A DNA stretch of 64,000 nt from Trichopria drosophilae (taxonomy: Eukaryota > Arthropoda > Insecta > Hymenoptera > Diapriidae): assembly GCA_030407085.1 (NCBI GenBank), contig CM059587.1:17705001-17769000 (forward strand). Reading direction: 5' to 3'. Made by a program: the position numbers and the translations under genes. This document shows positions 44,801-55,603 of this stretch, in pieces. Position 1 is the first letter of the stretch. Each line of letters starts with the position of its first letter. The notes beneath the pieces are model-generated. The model had not been told where the DNA came from. It did not search any database and saw nothing but the letters and a program-made list of their open reading frames with translations.

Positions 44801-46400
44801 TAAGTGGGAAAAAAATGAATATCCAAAATATTGTTAGTAAAAGTTAGTTAGTTCTTTATTTATGCCACAGGTTGAATAACATTTTAGCAATAGAAAAATA
44901 TATATATAACCTAAAATGACGTGTTTTTTAGGGTAACATAATATTGCTCCAGAAAAGTCAATGAATTATAAAAGTGTTGATGACTTTAACTAGCTGAACT
45001 TGGTGTCAATTTTCAAGGTTGTTTGAAGGTCATAACGTATTTTTTTATTGGTGAACCCCATATTTTACTGCAAAACCTATTTTTTGACAATGGCCTCTTA
45101 AATAATGGCACTTTTTTGTGTGGCACATGTTTCGATACCTTTTGGACACTCTGTGTGTACGATGCTTATGAAAATGATGTAATCAATTTTTATAATGAAC
45201 AAGTGATTCCAAAATTCATTTTTAAAATTTTATTTTTAAATTGTTAAGTGTTGTGCGTTACATTTATTACAAAATTAAAATTGTGTTTAAAATGTGTGGA
45301 ATGAATAGTTAAATTCAAATATAACACGTTTTAGCGGCAACGTAATTTTATTTATATCTTTGCCCCGTTTCTAACCACGTGGGTATTATTTCATGTGCAT
45401 TAAAGTAAACGGTTATTTAAAACTTTGTGAATATTTCACAAACTTTAAACACAAATTCGTTAAGATATAAGATCTTGTTTTAATTTATAGAATGTTGTTT
45501 TATAGTGTAATTTAGCTGAAATTGTTTTATCCATATTATGGATGTTATAATTTTAGGTGTAAGATATTTTACATATAGCGCCGAAAATGTATAAAATTCA
45601 ATTATTTAAGCTAATTTAAATCAATCATGATGCACGTATGGCAGTAATTTAATTAAACTTTTCATTCATATCAATTTTAATTGTTATTACTATTATTATC
45701 TAAGTATATATTTAAGTATTTTATTAATTAGGTTTTATTTTATACGAATGATAAGCTTAGTTAATGTGGTTATTTCAATTAATTAAAAAATTACTAAATA
45801 ATAATAATAAAACATATAAAACAATTAATGAATGTACGATATATTTTAGGATATTCGGTTCAAAATTCCGGGAATGCCATGCAAAATTTAAAGGGACTAG
45901 GTCAGTTATTTAAATGCATTCAACTATTTGTTTGGATTATCCAGAAGAGACAGTGAACGGATTGTGGTCGGCATATCTATTTAAAATAGTATTATGTAAA
46001 TTTAAAAATGTCAACTAAACAATTATTTAAGATATTGTCATTTTTGTTTTAATTTAAATTGACGATTAAAACTAATTTATCGTTTTATCATTTTAACAAT
46101 AACAATACGTGACGTTAAATAATTCTTATTATCCAGTACACAATATTTTATGTTTATACGTTATTTGTTCATTTTTCTTGTTTATCTATTTGGTACTATC
46201 CATATAAGTTATTTAATTTGCGACATTTATTGTGATTATCATTTAATTTCTGATACTTTTGTTATCTATTTTATTTACTTGTACTCCGCGAATGTACCAG
46301 ATGAATTTGAAAAATAGTTTGTGAATGGAATAGTTTGAAAATTGTAAGATGCAACTCGTGATAGCGTTTTCAGTAAAAGTTTTATAAAATTAGGCGAATT
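38800..46400. other. Long AT-rich stretch, nothing coding recognised
   Basis: Apart from the diverged repeat copy near 39468-39545 and a few small stem-loops (for example GATAGCA-TAAG-TGCTATC near 43732), I see no genes or elements. Confidence 0.4.
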
Positions 46401-46458
46401 GATTAACTCCTTGACTGGTAAGGGCGTCTACAGATGTCCAAATAGCACTTCTGGTGGC

Positions 46459-46474
46459 GACGTCTATAGACGTC
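46459..46474. repeat. Perfect 16-bp palindrome GACGTCTATAGACGTC
   Basis: The palindrome is preceded by a related imperfect one (GGGCGTCTACAGATGTCC, about 46422-46439). It may be part of a decayed element or a dimeric factor site. Confidence 0.4.
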
Positions 46475-46710
46475 ACATCAATATCTTGCAACGACTCAAA
46501 CAATCCTCTTGAATTTGTAACTCAGGTTTTTTGGAGTCGCTGAGTTCAAATCTGAGATCAAATATTCAAAATTAAAAATGGTTGATTCAACATAGCGGTG
46601 AAAAATATAAAATTTCTTTTAATTTCTCAATGTTCAGTATTAGAACTGAAAATTTAATGTTACGTTTCAGCCATAATTAAATAAAAAATCATTTTTAAAA
46701 AAGTTTTTAA

Positions 46711-47073
46711 AACGGACTAAAAACTATAAAATAACTTTCTCAACAGCCTCGTACAGATCTATAAACCCATACCGATTATTAATCTCGTAAACATTATACT
46801 AGAAATTTCACCCAATGAAAAATGTGGGGTGCTCTTAATCACCAATGATCTCTGTCGCTAATAATGTTTTGTGTTGCAAACGGTGCAAACTGCTTTGTGA
46901 GTGTTCTCAACAACTTCTATTTTCTATTCTCTAATCTTCATATTATTATGCACCCCACGTTTTTCATTGAATGGAATTTCTAGTATAATCTTTACGAAGT
47001 TAATAATCGGTATGGTATTGTAGATCTGTACGAGGCTGTTGAGATAGTTATTTTATATACTATTTAGTCCTTT
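46711..47073. mobile_element. TTAA-flanked MITE (363 bp)
   Basis: TTAA flanks both ends (46707-46710, 47074-47077). The ends AACGGACTAAAA and, complemented, AAAGGACTAAAT start arms of about 110 bp that share CTCAACAGCCTCGTACAGAT, TACCGATTATTAA and CATTGAATGAAA-type words. There is no coding capacity. Confidence 0.65.
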
Positions 47074-47379
47074 TTAAACATGTGGTTTTTAAATACGTTT
47101 TTTTTTATTTTATTAAAGAAAGTCAACAAATTCAGATAAAAAAGGGAGAAATCATAAAAGTCTTTTTGAAAACGATTGAATTTGTTGTTATCTGGAGCAA
47201 CTTCTGCCCCAAGAGATGCATACGGTGATGCGGATTCTGAAATGGTGAAACCATTAAATGAATGCACATTAGATTCTTAGTTTGGTTGAAATTTGTCGAA
47301 GAAGTATTAAAATAGTAACTATGAATACTAATGCTCTCAAAGTGGCTGTTAATAGTGAGGATTGTAGAAACAAAAATAG

Positions 47380-47520
47380 TTTTTAGTCGATACCGGTGCA
47401 GAAATATCCATTATAAAATTAAATGCATTAAATATAGAGTGAGAAATAAATACAGATGATATTTATAAAAGGAATAACAAATTGCAAATCAGCGCAAAGT
47501 ATGCCGCTAATTCAATCATG
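47380..47520 (+). pseudogene. Gypsy-like retropepsin relic
   Basis: A short frame contains the aspartic-protease signature DTGA (47389-47400), followed by Ile/Leu-rich residues, an in-frame TGA and a frameshift into a second frame (KGIT...). The order (protease motif, then an NTDDIYK-like stretch, then KGIT) resembles Ty3/gypsy-type proteases. Only about 45 codons remain and there is no LTR nearby. Confidence 0.5.
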
Positions 47521-47523
47521 TCG

Positions 47524-48510
47524 TAGTGTTGGTGACGGAAGACGAAGAAGAACAGAGGGATGTGATAAAAAGAGTGAAAGTCTATCTAAAGAAGAAGAAG
47601 TAGGAAGTGAATGTTGAGAAGTCAAAGCTAGTTTTTAAAAATAAACGAGGAAAGGAAAAATACAGATTCTGGTTGTGGAAAGAGAAAAGACTGCAGGAAA
47701 TAAAGGGATATAGATATCCTGGTACATATTGCCAAGGTATGAAGAAGAAAACAAGTTAGCGAGAGGGTCAAAAAGGCGAGAGTGGCAATGGGATGGGTAT
47801 GGAGCTACGAGGAGAGGAAATTTAAGGGAGATATAATTTAGAGGTTCAAGCCTTTTGATAGTATAGTGAAAAGAGTTCTGATGTACGGGAAGGAAATTTG
47901 GGGATGCAAAAAGTGGAAAGTAGTAGAAGCGTTACAAGAGAGGTATTTGAAATGGGTGTTAGGGATCGAAAAAATGTCACCATGGTAAGAGAAGAATCAA
48001 ATAGGAAAAAGTTACGGATAGAGACGAGGTGTATGCCAAAAGATATGAGGAAAGGAAAAAGAAGGAAGAGAAGGAGGAAAGATTAGACATCCTAAGAGAG
48101 AGAAAGAGAGAGAGAAGAGGATGAGCAAGAGAGAGGACAAAAATTAAAAGGGTGAAGATCTTGCGATCGTGAAATGAGAAGATATTAGGAATAAGGGTGT
48201 ATAAAAAAAGGAGAAAAGAAAAGAGGGAAGGACACTAGAGAAGATAGCGAGATAGAGGGCGGAAGTGAGTTAAAGGGGAATAGATACTGAACAACAGATA
48301 AAGAAAGAGCATTTCGGATATGTAAAAATAGTACAGAAGGGATGTAATATTTAGAGGAAGAATGCGAGGGCATTACTGAGAAATTAGAGAGGGATAGGCA
48401 AGTTTTAAACGAGGATGCAAAAGGTTATGAATGGATGATCACGGTGGAAACAGTGAGAGGGAAAAGAGAGTCAGAAAAAGAGACTGAGAGTGAGAGGTAA
48501 AATGTATGGA
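47524..48510 (+). pseudogene. Decayed non-LTR retrotransposon reverse-transcriptase C-terminal part
   Basis: Read across several frameshifts and stops, the plus strand gives a Lys/Arg/Glu-rich sequence with landmarks of insect LINE ORF2 C-termini: VTEDEEEQRDVIKRV, EVNVEKSKLVF, LQEIKGYRY, RVKKARVAMGWVWSYEERK, FDSIVKRVLMYGKEIWG and LQERYLKWVLGIEKMSPW. Near 48311-48372 a degraded Cys-rich end (FRICK ... LEEECEG) matches the usual terminal zinc-knuckle position. The fragment starts just after where the catalytic (F/Y)ADD box would be. The purine-rich strand (GAGA runs near 48098-48135) results from Lys/Arg/Glu coding. It is non-functional. Confidence 0.7.
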
Positions 48511-48599
48511 AGTACAGTTACGGTTTTAGATTTTCAAAATGTAATGTAAATGTAAGAATAGATAGAGAGTAAGGAAATATACCAAATGTAGAGATACGT

Positions 48600-48990
48600 A
48601 ATCACGCTTGGTGTGCAGGCATTCCATCAGTACGTGCATACAAACTAGTAATATATTTTTTAACATAAATATATTTTCTCCGACTTGGTGCACAAAATGC
48701 TATTTTGCTCCCTATATTGCGGGAGCAAAACATCATATTCTCTCCCTAGAGTGCGAAATAAATATATCTGAGACACAAATAAGCTTGTCGCATTCTGAGC
48801 GCAAAATACTATTTTGCTCCCTATATTGAGCAAACAGCACGATCTCGTATGAGAAAATAGTGCAAAATAAGAGAATAAGTGTTTGAAGACTCATGCGAAA
48901 TGCCGTCCTCGTTTCGCTCGGGCGTTAAGCTGTCACTCGTCAGCAAACACCTATTTTGCTGCCTAGTTGCACAATCTACTATTGTTAAAA
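48600..48990. repeat. Array of GCAAAATA-TATTTTGC palindromes
   Basis: GCACAAAATGCTATTTTGC, GCGCAAAATACTATTTTGC and later CACCTATTTTGC units occur, two of them followed by TCCCTATATTG. The spacing is about 60-150 bp. A TTTCGCTCGGGCG hairpin-like word lies near 48914. The layout matches the arrays at 2.0 and 6.1 kb, with different core words. Confidence 0.5.
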
Positions 48991-49382
48991 TTATTCATAT
49001 ATTATTTTAAATCAGACCGTCAAACATAACATACAAAGATCTTCTAAAACTGGAGTACCCAAAAAACGAGTTGGTTTAACTATTTATGTTATTTCAGTAA
49101 GGTCATATCAATTTACATGCGAAATTTAGTTATTTTCTATATTGAATGCACTATTTTTATAAAGATCAACTATTCTTGTTGGTGGATTGGCAAACTGAAT
49201 ATTGCAGTACTAAAAAAGAAATGATTTCTCTCTGGTGGCGTGATATTGCGAAATGTGATTCTTAGTTAAAATCGAAATAAACATAAAAGAGATATTGAAA
49301 ATTTAGGGATTGGCGATTAAGTATAACAATTTGAAGCATATAAACTTGTCTACAGTATTTAACGAAATATCAAAATTTGAGG

Positions 49383-49565
49383 TTAGCATTGCCACGCGGT
49401 ATAGATGTTTCAGAGGAAGAAATTGATTTTCAAGCATTACTGTAACTTACGCCTGATACGATTTGGAATTTAATCCAGAAAATTGGCCAGCGCGCCAAGT
49501 TTACTGCAAAATTGGCAGGACATACAAAGTCGTTGATATCTGATATTCAATTGCAAATTAAATGA
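49383..49565 (+). pseudogene. SAM-like domain fragment, one in-frame stop
   Basis: Sixty codons run with one TAA (49443-49445): LALPRGIDVSEEEIDFQALL before it and LTPDTIWNLIQKIGQRAKF after. The IDVSEEEIDF and L-x2-D-x2-W-x-LI-x-KIG-x-R-x-KF patterns resemble a SAM-like domain found in many uncharacterised insect, often repeat-borne, proteins. It ends in TGA. Recognition is by pattern only. Confidence 0.4.
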
Positions 49566-50286
49566 ATGTTTTTTTTGCAGTATGTTAAGCCATTTAAAAT
49601 ACATTTTTTACGCAATATTCAATATATAATTTGATATAAAATATTATTCAGTGATTATGTTTATTAACAAATATATTTATAAGAAACAACATCAAATCCG
49701 AAGCAGGGATAATTTTAAATGCAGTGAAAACAATAGACCAAAAAAGTCGCCTTTCGATATGATGCGGGCTTCCCATAAATTATTTCGTTGTTACGATCGA
49801 TCGAAACAAAAATACTCGGAATGTCGAAAGCCGTTTTACGATTTCGCGAAATGTCGTTCGTTGAATTATATGAATTTAAAAAAAAATACAGGTTAAAGGT
49901 ATATGATATAATCCTCGGAGATTTGTATGAAATCAATTTGTAAAAAAATTGGAGACGATACTTCGATATCCGCGTAGCTTCTGACAAATGCAATTTTCTT
50001 CAGGTAGAAAATGCACTTTCGTTCGCTTCGTTTTGCTGTCACCTTGAGTCAGCCAGTCATTTCCGTCGGTGGGGCTAAACGGACCAGCGATACAGTTTTA
50101 TCTATCGACACGTGGATTAAAAATAAACAATTATATTTTCGAAAGATTAAATGAACCCCGTTATTCCGGGAATATTGTTTTTTCTGAATCTCGTTCATTG
50201 ATTTTTACGTCGGGTTATTCTTTTCTACTTGTTAAGTTTCCAAAAGTTTATTCAATTGTCCCGGCCGTTTCAAATTTTATGCTGCT

Positions 50287-50520
50287 CTTCTAGCGAGAGA
50301 CTGAGAGCAATGAACATCGCGATAGCGCCTAGCGTTGAAAAGTCGAACTATCATTTAATAGGCGTCTATTTATAGTGTTTTCTTTTATAAAGTAAATGTC
50401 CTACTAATTGAAAATTTAAAAGATAAGTTATTAATTAATACCGATAACATTTCCTCTGACGGGAGACGGAGAGCGAAGAACATCACGACAGCGCCTAGCG
50501 TGGAAAAGTCTAACTATTTA
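50287..50520. repeat. Direct repeat of ~75 bp, two copies
   Basis: GAGAGACTGAGAGCAATGAA...AGCGCCTAGCGTTGAAAAGT (about 50293-50344) recurs as GGGAGACGGAGAGCGAAGAA...AGCGCCTAGCGTGGAAAAGT (about 50461-50510). A weaker relative is at 39468-39545 (GGAAGACGGTGAGC...GTGTTGAAAAGTCTAACTA). Confidence 0.5.
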
Positions 50521-50529
50521 GTAATTTTT

Positions 50530-52610
50530 AAAAAATTTTGTGGTTTTTGTTTCTGTTACACCATTTAATGGATTGTACTATGTCCTATTGTCGATAATCG
50601 GTGCGTTATGCTAATACGAATTATCTGTGAAAATCATAAAAGGTATTATATAGAAAATTAAACGTCACTGACACATTGAATGTCGAGTAATTCGGCAAAG
50701 TGTCGTGATTTTAGCCCTGCGTCCCATCGATTTTGTTCGTCGCACCCCTCTGCCCCAGGCTTTCAGACCTCAATATCCAGCGTTGCACGGCGATTATGAT
50801 GCGAAACGTAATATCAGATATGGTTCCGCATGACATGCATACATCAAGCTAATCATGAATAATGAATTTATGATAACAACTGACACGAGTACGAATGCCG
50901 AAAAATAGATCTATTAAAGCCGATACGGTGTGACATGTGCAACGTTTGTCCATACAATGTTCATTTGCTGCACTTAGGTCATAATTCAGTCGATTAGCTT
51001 GATAAATTCTGTCTCTTTGACGAATAACCGTAACTTCTAAACGTTCATTGCAAGACTAAACTTCTGAATGTTTATGAAATAAATATATTTGTGACATTTT
51101 TTTCAATTGTTGGTCAATAACAATCGAAGATAAAAATCTCAATATTGATTCATGAAACACAAGTTTCCTATACGTAAATACGTCTAACGAAATGTCATTA
51201 ATCGTTAGTTCTCGGACGTCTTTGATGCTCATCAATAACCAAAGGAAAAACAAGGGGAACGGCATGTCTTCGTAGGCGATTGATTTGAATTTTTTTAAAT
51301 CGATTCTTTATTCTAATGTAAGAGGGTTAATTACTTGATGGGATGGCGAATGAGCCGAAAGAATAACACCGCACGTAGTTGCCCCAATTTCAACATGTCT
51401 GGTCGTGAGTTACAATTAATTACTTTTGCTCGAAACTCGATGTGTGAGCACGAAATCCTGAAATACGCTGACACATGTTCAGGACACTAAATCCTAGAAT
51501 GCAATGGTCTGATATCGTGGACCACAATACGGAGGCTCAATAATTTACTTCTTCGAGCTCAACAAGATACGTGTCCCAAAAACTGAATTCTACTCATGCG
51601 CTGCTTTTTTTAATAATATAGAATTTACGGCCCCAGGAACAGTCAATTTGGGAGTTATTTTAGGAAAGCTTTTGGTATAAAAACGTAAAAATCTGTATGA
51701 GAAATGTTCGTGACTTCTTTATTGACCTAAAAACTTATTTGGATTCAGCAATTGAATTAAAACTGGCAAGTGAACGTGTATATTTGTACATTGTAAAAAG
51801 TACCCACAAATTTAAAAGAGAACAGAAATATATTTTTATTTATTCATCAGAATGTTGTCACCTTCGTAGTTGGTTACATCGAATGCAACTCTCAATCGAA
51901 GGTATGTCCTTTATTTCCTTTATTGAAGCGGCCTTGATGTCATCTATCTTCTCTATCGATCATCAGGATGCGGTAATTTAATTTTTCAAAACAGACAAAG
52001 TTACTCGCAGCTGGGTTATATGAATACAGCGATTGTTCCATCGTATTAATTGAGTTTTTGGTCTTGTATTCCTTCACGCTGGTATTTTCGATAGATACTT
52101 GCACGATAATGTTTCAAAACGATGAGACTATACTTCTTATTAACCGTTCTTCCTTCAGAACTAATTCTGAACATACCGCGGTAGCCATAAAAATAATAAG
52201 CATCAACTATTTTTCTTGTGATGTAGGACCTCTTTTTTTATTTCGATTCGGTTTTCCTCGATTCATTGTTTTCCACCGACAGCTTATATTCATGCCATAT
52301 TTATGTGCCATTTCCATTTATGATGCGATTTATGAAATTTGGATCACTATCAACTTGAGAAACCATGAGAGCTAATACTTCCTGGTGTCTTATTTTAAAA
52401 CCACTATTTGGGTATCATAGACTTGTAGGAACCAATTCTAATTGGAACACTATATCTTTTTTCTTTTGCCGTTACACTATATATCTTGTTAGCGGCACAA
52501 ATTTTTGAACTAACTCTTCGCACTCCTAATTATCATAAAATTCACTGAAAAAACTCGTGAGCTACACTGAGCTTATAGACAGTTGTTCTAAATCATGGGT
52601 AAACGGATAT
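50530..52610. other. Mixed-composition stretch, nothing recognised
   Basis: Open frames at 51697-51981 and 52058-52375 lack motifs and splice support. Confidence 0.35.
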
Positions 52611-52618
52611 GCATTCCA

Positions 52619-52632
52619 CTCTCTCTCTCTCT
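52619..52632. repeat. (CT)7 microsatellite
   Basis: An uninterrupted CT dinucleotide run. Confidence 0.5.
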
Positions 52633-52744
52633 TCGTAGAAGACACTTGCGTTGAAATTTTTAATACATTTCGTGGTGTTTTATATAAGTTGATACAAAAG
52701 TTTGAAAGAAAAGTTCTCCTGGGTTTTTCCTGACTACGAGATAA

Positions 52745-52925
52745 GGATTGACCTTGACTATGATCTTGAATTGTCATTTCAAGAAGGAATTTAATTTTTT
52801 AAATAAAAACACATATTTTATTACAAAAATGCAAAGAGTGTAACATTTTACATAATTTGTGACCTTGATCCTGACTTTGATCATGTCCTTGAAGGTCGCT
52901 TCAAGGTCCAATTCACTTTATCAAA
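52745..52925. repeat. CAAGGTCA-rich tract, degraded element
   Basis: TTGACCTTGACTATGATCTT, TTGTGACCTTGATCCTGACT and CTTGAAGGTCGCTTCAAGG resemble the arms of the 23117 element, without identifiable ends. Confidence 0.35.
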
Positions 52926-53814
52926 GAAAATCCATACTGTTTACCCCAAGATTATCCATTTTTTCGAAAATAAATATGTGTTCCTAATTAAAAAAATTAC
53001 ATATTATAAAAATATACGGGCAAGTCATTAACTTTTAAGCTTCATAAAAAACAAATAATTAATGATATACATGAGTTTTTGTTGTAACAGTTACATTTCA
53101 GCTATAAAATATAGGAAAAATGAATTGGTTGACCAACTTTTAAAATATGTCGGATCTTAATATATTATATTGATATATTACCTGTTACATTTTTCTAAAA
53201 AACATTTTGAAATAATTTATTTTAACACTTATTCTTTAAATAAATTGTAAATTTTTTGTTTATAAAATATATTAATTGTAATTCTTACTTCACTCACTGT
53301 CCGAGGCAATTTCGAAGGAAGCGTAACGAAAAAGAAAAATAATATCTTTTCGAAAATGTCACTATTGATTTTATTACAGAATATAGCCATTTAATGTTTA
53401 ATCCCTGATAATGGTCTCTTGGTACGTCGAAATGTCGAGATCTTTCGTTTATGAGAAATTGATTTTTTAGTTTATTTTACTTGATTCACCGTTTATAATA
53501 TTTTAATGATTTTCCAAAATGCATTTATTAGTTACAACTACTTTTTCAAATTTTTTAAATAAGTTGAGCTTTATAACTGACGAATCAGAAGCCACAAAGA
53601 GTCTAGCCGGATAAGCATGGTGGATCTACCCTCGCCGAATTTCCAGGCGTCAATTTGTTAACATATTTATGACCAAAAAAAAATTCTCAGCAATATTCCA
53701 GATCCTTATGTTGATCCCTTAATTTTTAATAACTAAAAAACAGGGTTTTTCATTACTCTTTATTTGCATACTAAAAACCTGCTTAAAAATCTGAAAAATT
53801 ATGAGAAATCATCG

Positions 53815-53900
53815 GCTTCGTGGCTCAGTCGGTTAACGCACTGAACTATACGAAAGCGTATTTCGTTTTCAAGCAGTAGCTCGCTGTTGGTAAGACGAGC
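53815..53900 (+). repeat. tRNA-like, possible SINE head
   Basis: GGCTTCGTGGCTCAGTCGGT resembles a tRNA 5' half with an A-box-like TGGCTCAGTCGG. The D-stem does not close and no clear B-box follows, so it is not a functional tRNA. A tRNA-derived SINE fragment is the likeliest reading. Confidence 0.35.
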
Positions 53901-54059
53901 CACATTGTTTGTTTACGTTTCGAAAATATTGTTTATCTGGCGGAAATCGACTCATGACCGCTGCTGTACTTGGTGTAGGTTTCTGCAGTTCCTACATTTC
54001 ATATACAAATGCCATCTTTTAAAGTCGATCTGCAGCTCTCGCAAAAATCTTACAATTAA

Positions 54060-54514
54060 GGGGAGGCACCACCCTCAAAATCAACTCTATGAAATACACC
54101 TTTAGAAAATTTAAAACTATTGTTTCTTTTGTCATTTTTGACGAGGAATTCAGTGGTGCTAGAATAAAAAGCGTAAGAAATTTTTTGACCCATAAATTGT
54201 AGTTTAAACAAAAATTTGTTGTTTTAAAATAATGCAACTACATTTTTCTAACTTAATTTAAAAATTCAAAAAAATTAGGGTGAACATAAAAACATGTTTT
54301 CTACAACCTCTCGTATGGATTTTAAAAAATTCCGATTTTTTAAAAAATAAATTTGTTGTAGAGAACAACACAATTTTTTTAAGCGTAAAAAAAAAGTTTT
54401 ACATTTTTTATACTAACACCACTAAATTCCACGTTAAAAATTACTCTAGAAATAATTTTTTCAAATTTTTTAAAGCTGTATGTCATACAGCTGATTTAAA
54501 GTTGGTGCCTCCCC
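54060..54514. mobile_element. TTAA-flanked foldback MITE (455 bp)
   Basis: TTAA lies at 54056-54059 and 54515-54518. Ends GGGGAGGCACCA and TGGTGCCTCCCC lead into arms of about 200 bp sharing TTCAGTGGTG / CACCACTAAA and other A/T-rich blocks. Open frames here are in the arms and not genes. A weaker relative of its centre (ACTCTCGCATGGATGTTAAA) is at about 25736. Confidence 0.7.
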
Positions 54515-54919
54515 TTAATATGGCAAACATGTAGTAAAAAAGGGCGATTCCGTCCGTTAAATCATACAGAGAAAAAAAAAGATACCTGAAATCGATCAGA
54601 ATTTAAGAAAAAAATCGTTTCCGGTATTTTTTATGCTGACTTCTATTTTTTATCATAATTTTTTTAATTTAATTGTGTTCAGATTTTTCTATCACTTTGT
54701 GAAATTTTGAGGTAATTCTCTGAACATCTTCCAATTAAAAAATCCGACTCTCTTGTCAGCAACATATTGAAAAAAGAATAATAGTAGTTTTCGATCCAAG
54801 TGCGTAAAAGTTTTTTCTCCGAATGTGAGGGTTGTGGGCCGAGCTGAAAGCGACGTCCGCAATCACATTAGTACCAAAAACATTTTCGCACACTTTAAAA
54901 AATGAAAATGAAATTTACA

Positions 54920-55240
54920 ATGCAATGGTAATTTTCAATCATGAAAATTTGGTAATAACACTACGTTGAGCGTTGAAATTTTACCGAAGTGAGGTTAGAG
55001 ATTTACCGCCGCATTGTAAATTTATGACGTCGAGCATAGGGAAAATACTAGACTTTTGTACTTTTACTACGTCAAACGTAGGTAATTCTTCGAGCCTACG
55101 TTGGACGTGGTAATTTTACAAACGAGTAATATATTACAAGATTTAGGGAAAGTTACTGTGTTCCACATAGTAAATTCACTGCGTTGAAAGTGGGTAATTT
55201 TCGAGCCCATTCTCAACTGTAATTTTACACGATTTTTTTT
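54920..55240. repeat. Degenerate CGTTG-GGTAATTTTAC repeat cluster
   Basis: Units such as CTACGTCAAACGTAGGTAAT, CTACGTTGGACGTGGTAATT and TGCGTTGAAAGTGGGTAATT recur in direct and inverted order, with TTCGAGCC between. It adjoins the GCGTAAAG array copy at 55266. Confidence 0.45.
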
Positions 55241-55265
55241 ACAGTGCATATGGGTCGAACAATAT

Positions 55266-55347
55266 TTTTTGATGCAAGTGTACGTAAAGTGCACCTAAAA
55301 AATGTCAAAAATGCGTAAAGCAGCACTTTACGCACACTGTATCAAAT
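55266..55347. repeat. GCGTAAAG palindrome array, copy 3 (short)
   Basis: The ends TTTTTGATGCAAGTGTACGT and, complemented, TTTGATACAGTGTGCGT match the 1979 copy's ends. The inside holds GTAAAGTGC, GCGTAAAG and GCACTTTACGC. At about 82 bp this may be the minimal form of the family. Confidence 0.6.
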
Positions 55348-55603
55348 AAAATATTTTAACCTTTCTGTAGAAACGTACTATTTCTATAGTAGTTAATTAA
55401 TGAGTAATTATGACTATATTCGTGGTACAATGAGACATGCCTTGTTTCTATATACAATTCCAGTTTTATGCTAAATTCATACTGGTTACAATATTCAAAA
55501 CTCCAGTGTGAATTGAATGAGATTATTTAACGATTGAAGTACATATTAATGTACAGTTAATTTGCATTGTCGCTGTGGGAGTGATCGAACTTTTTAAACT
55601 TAA

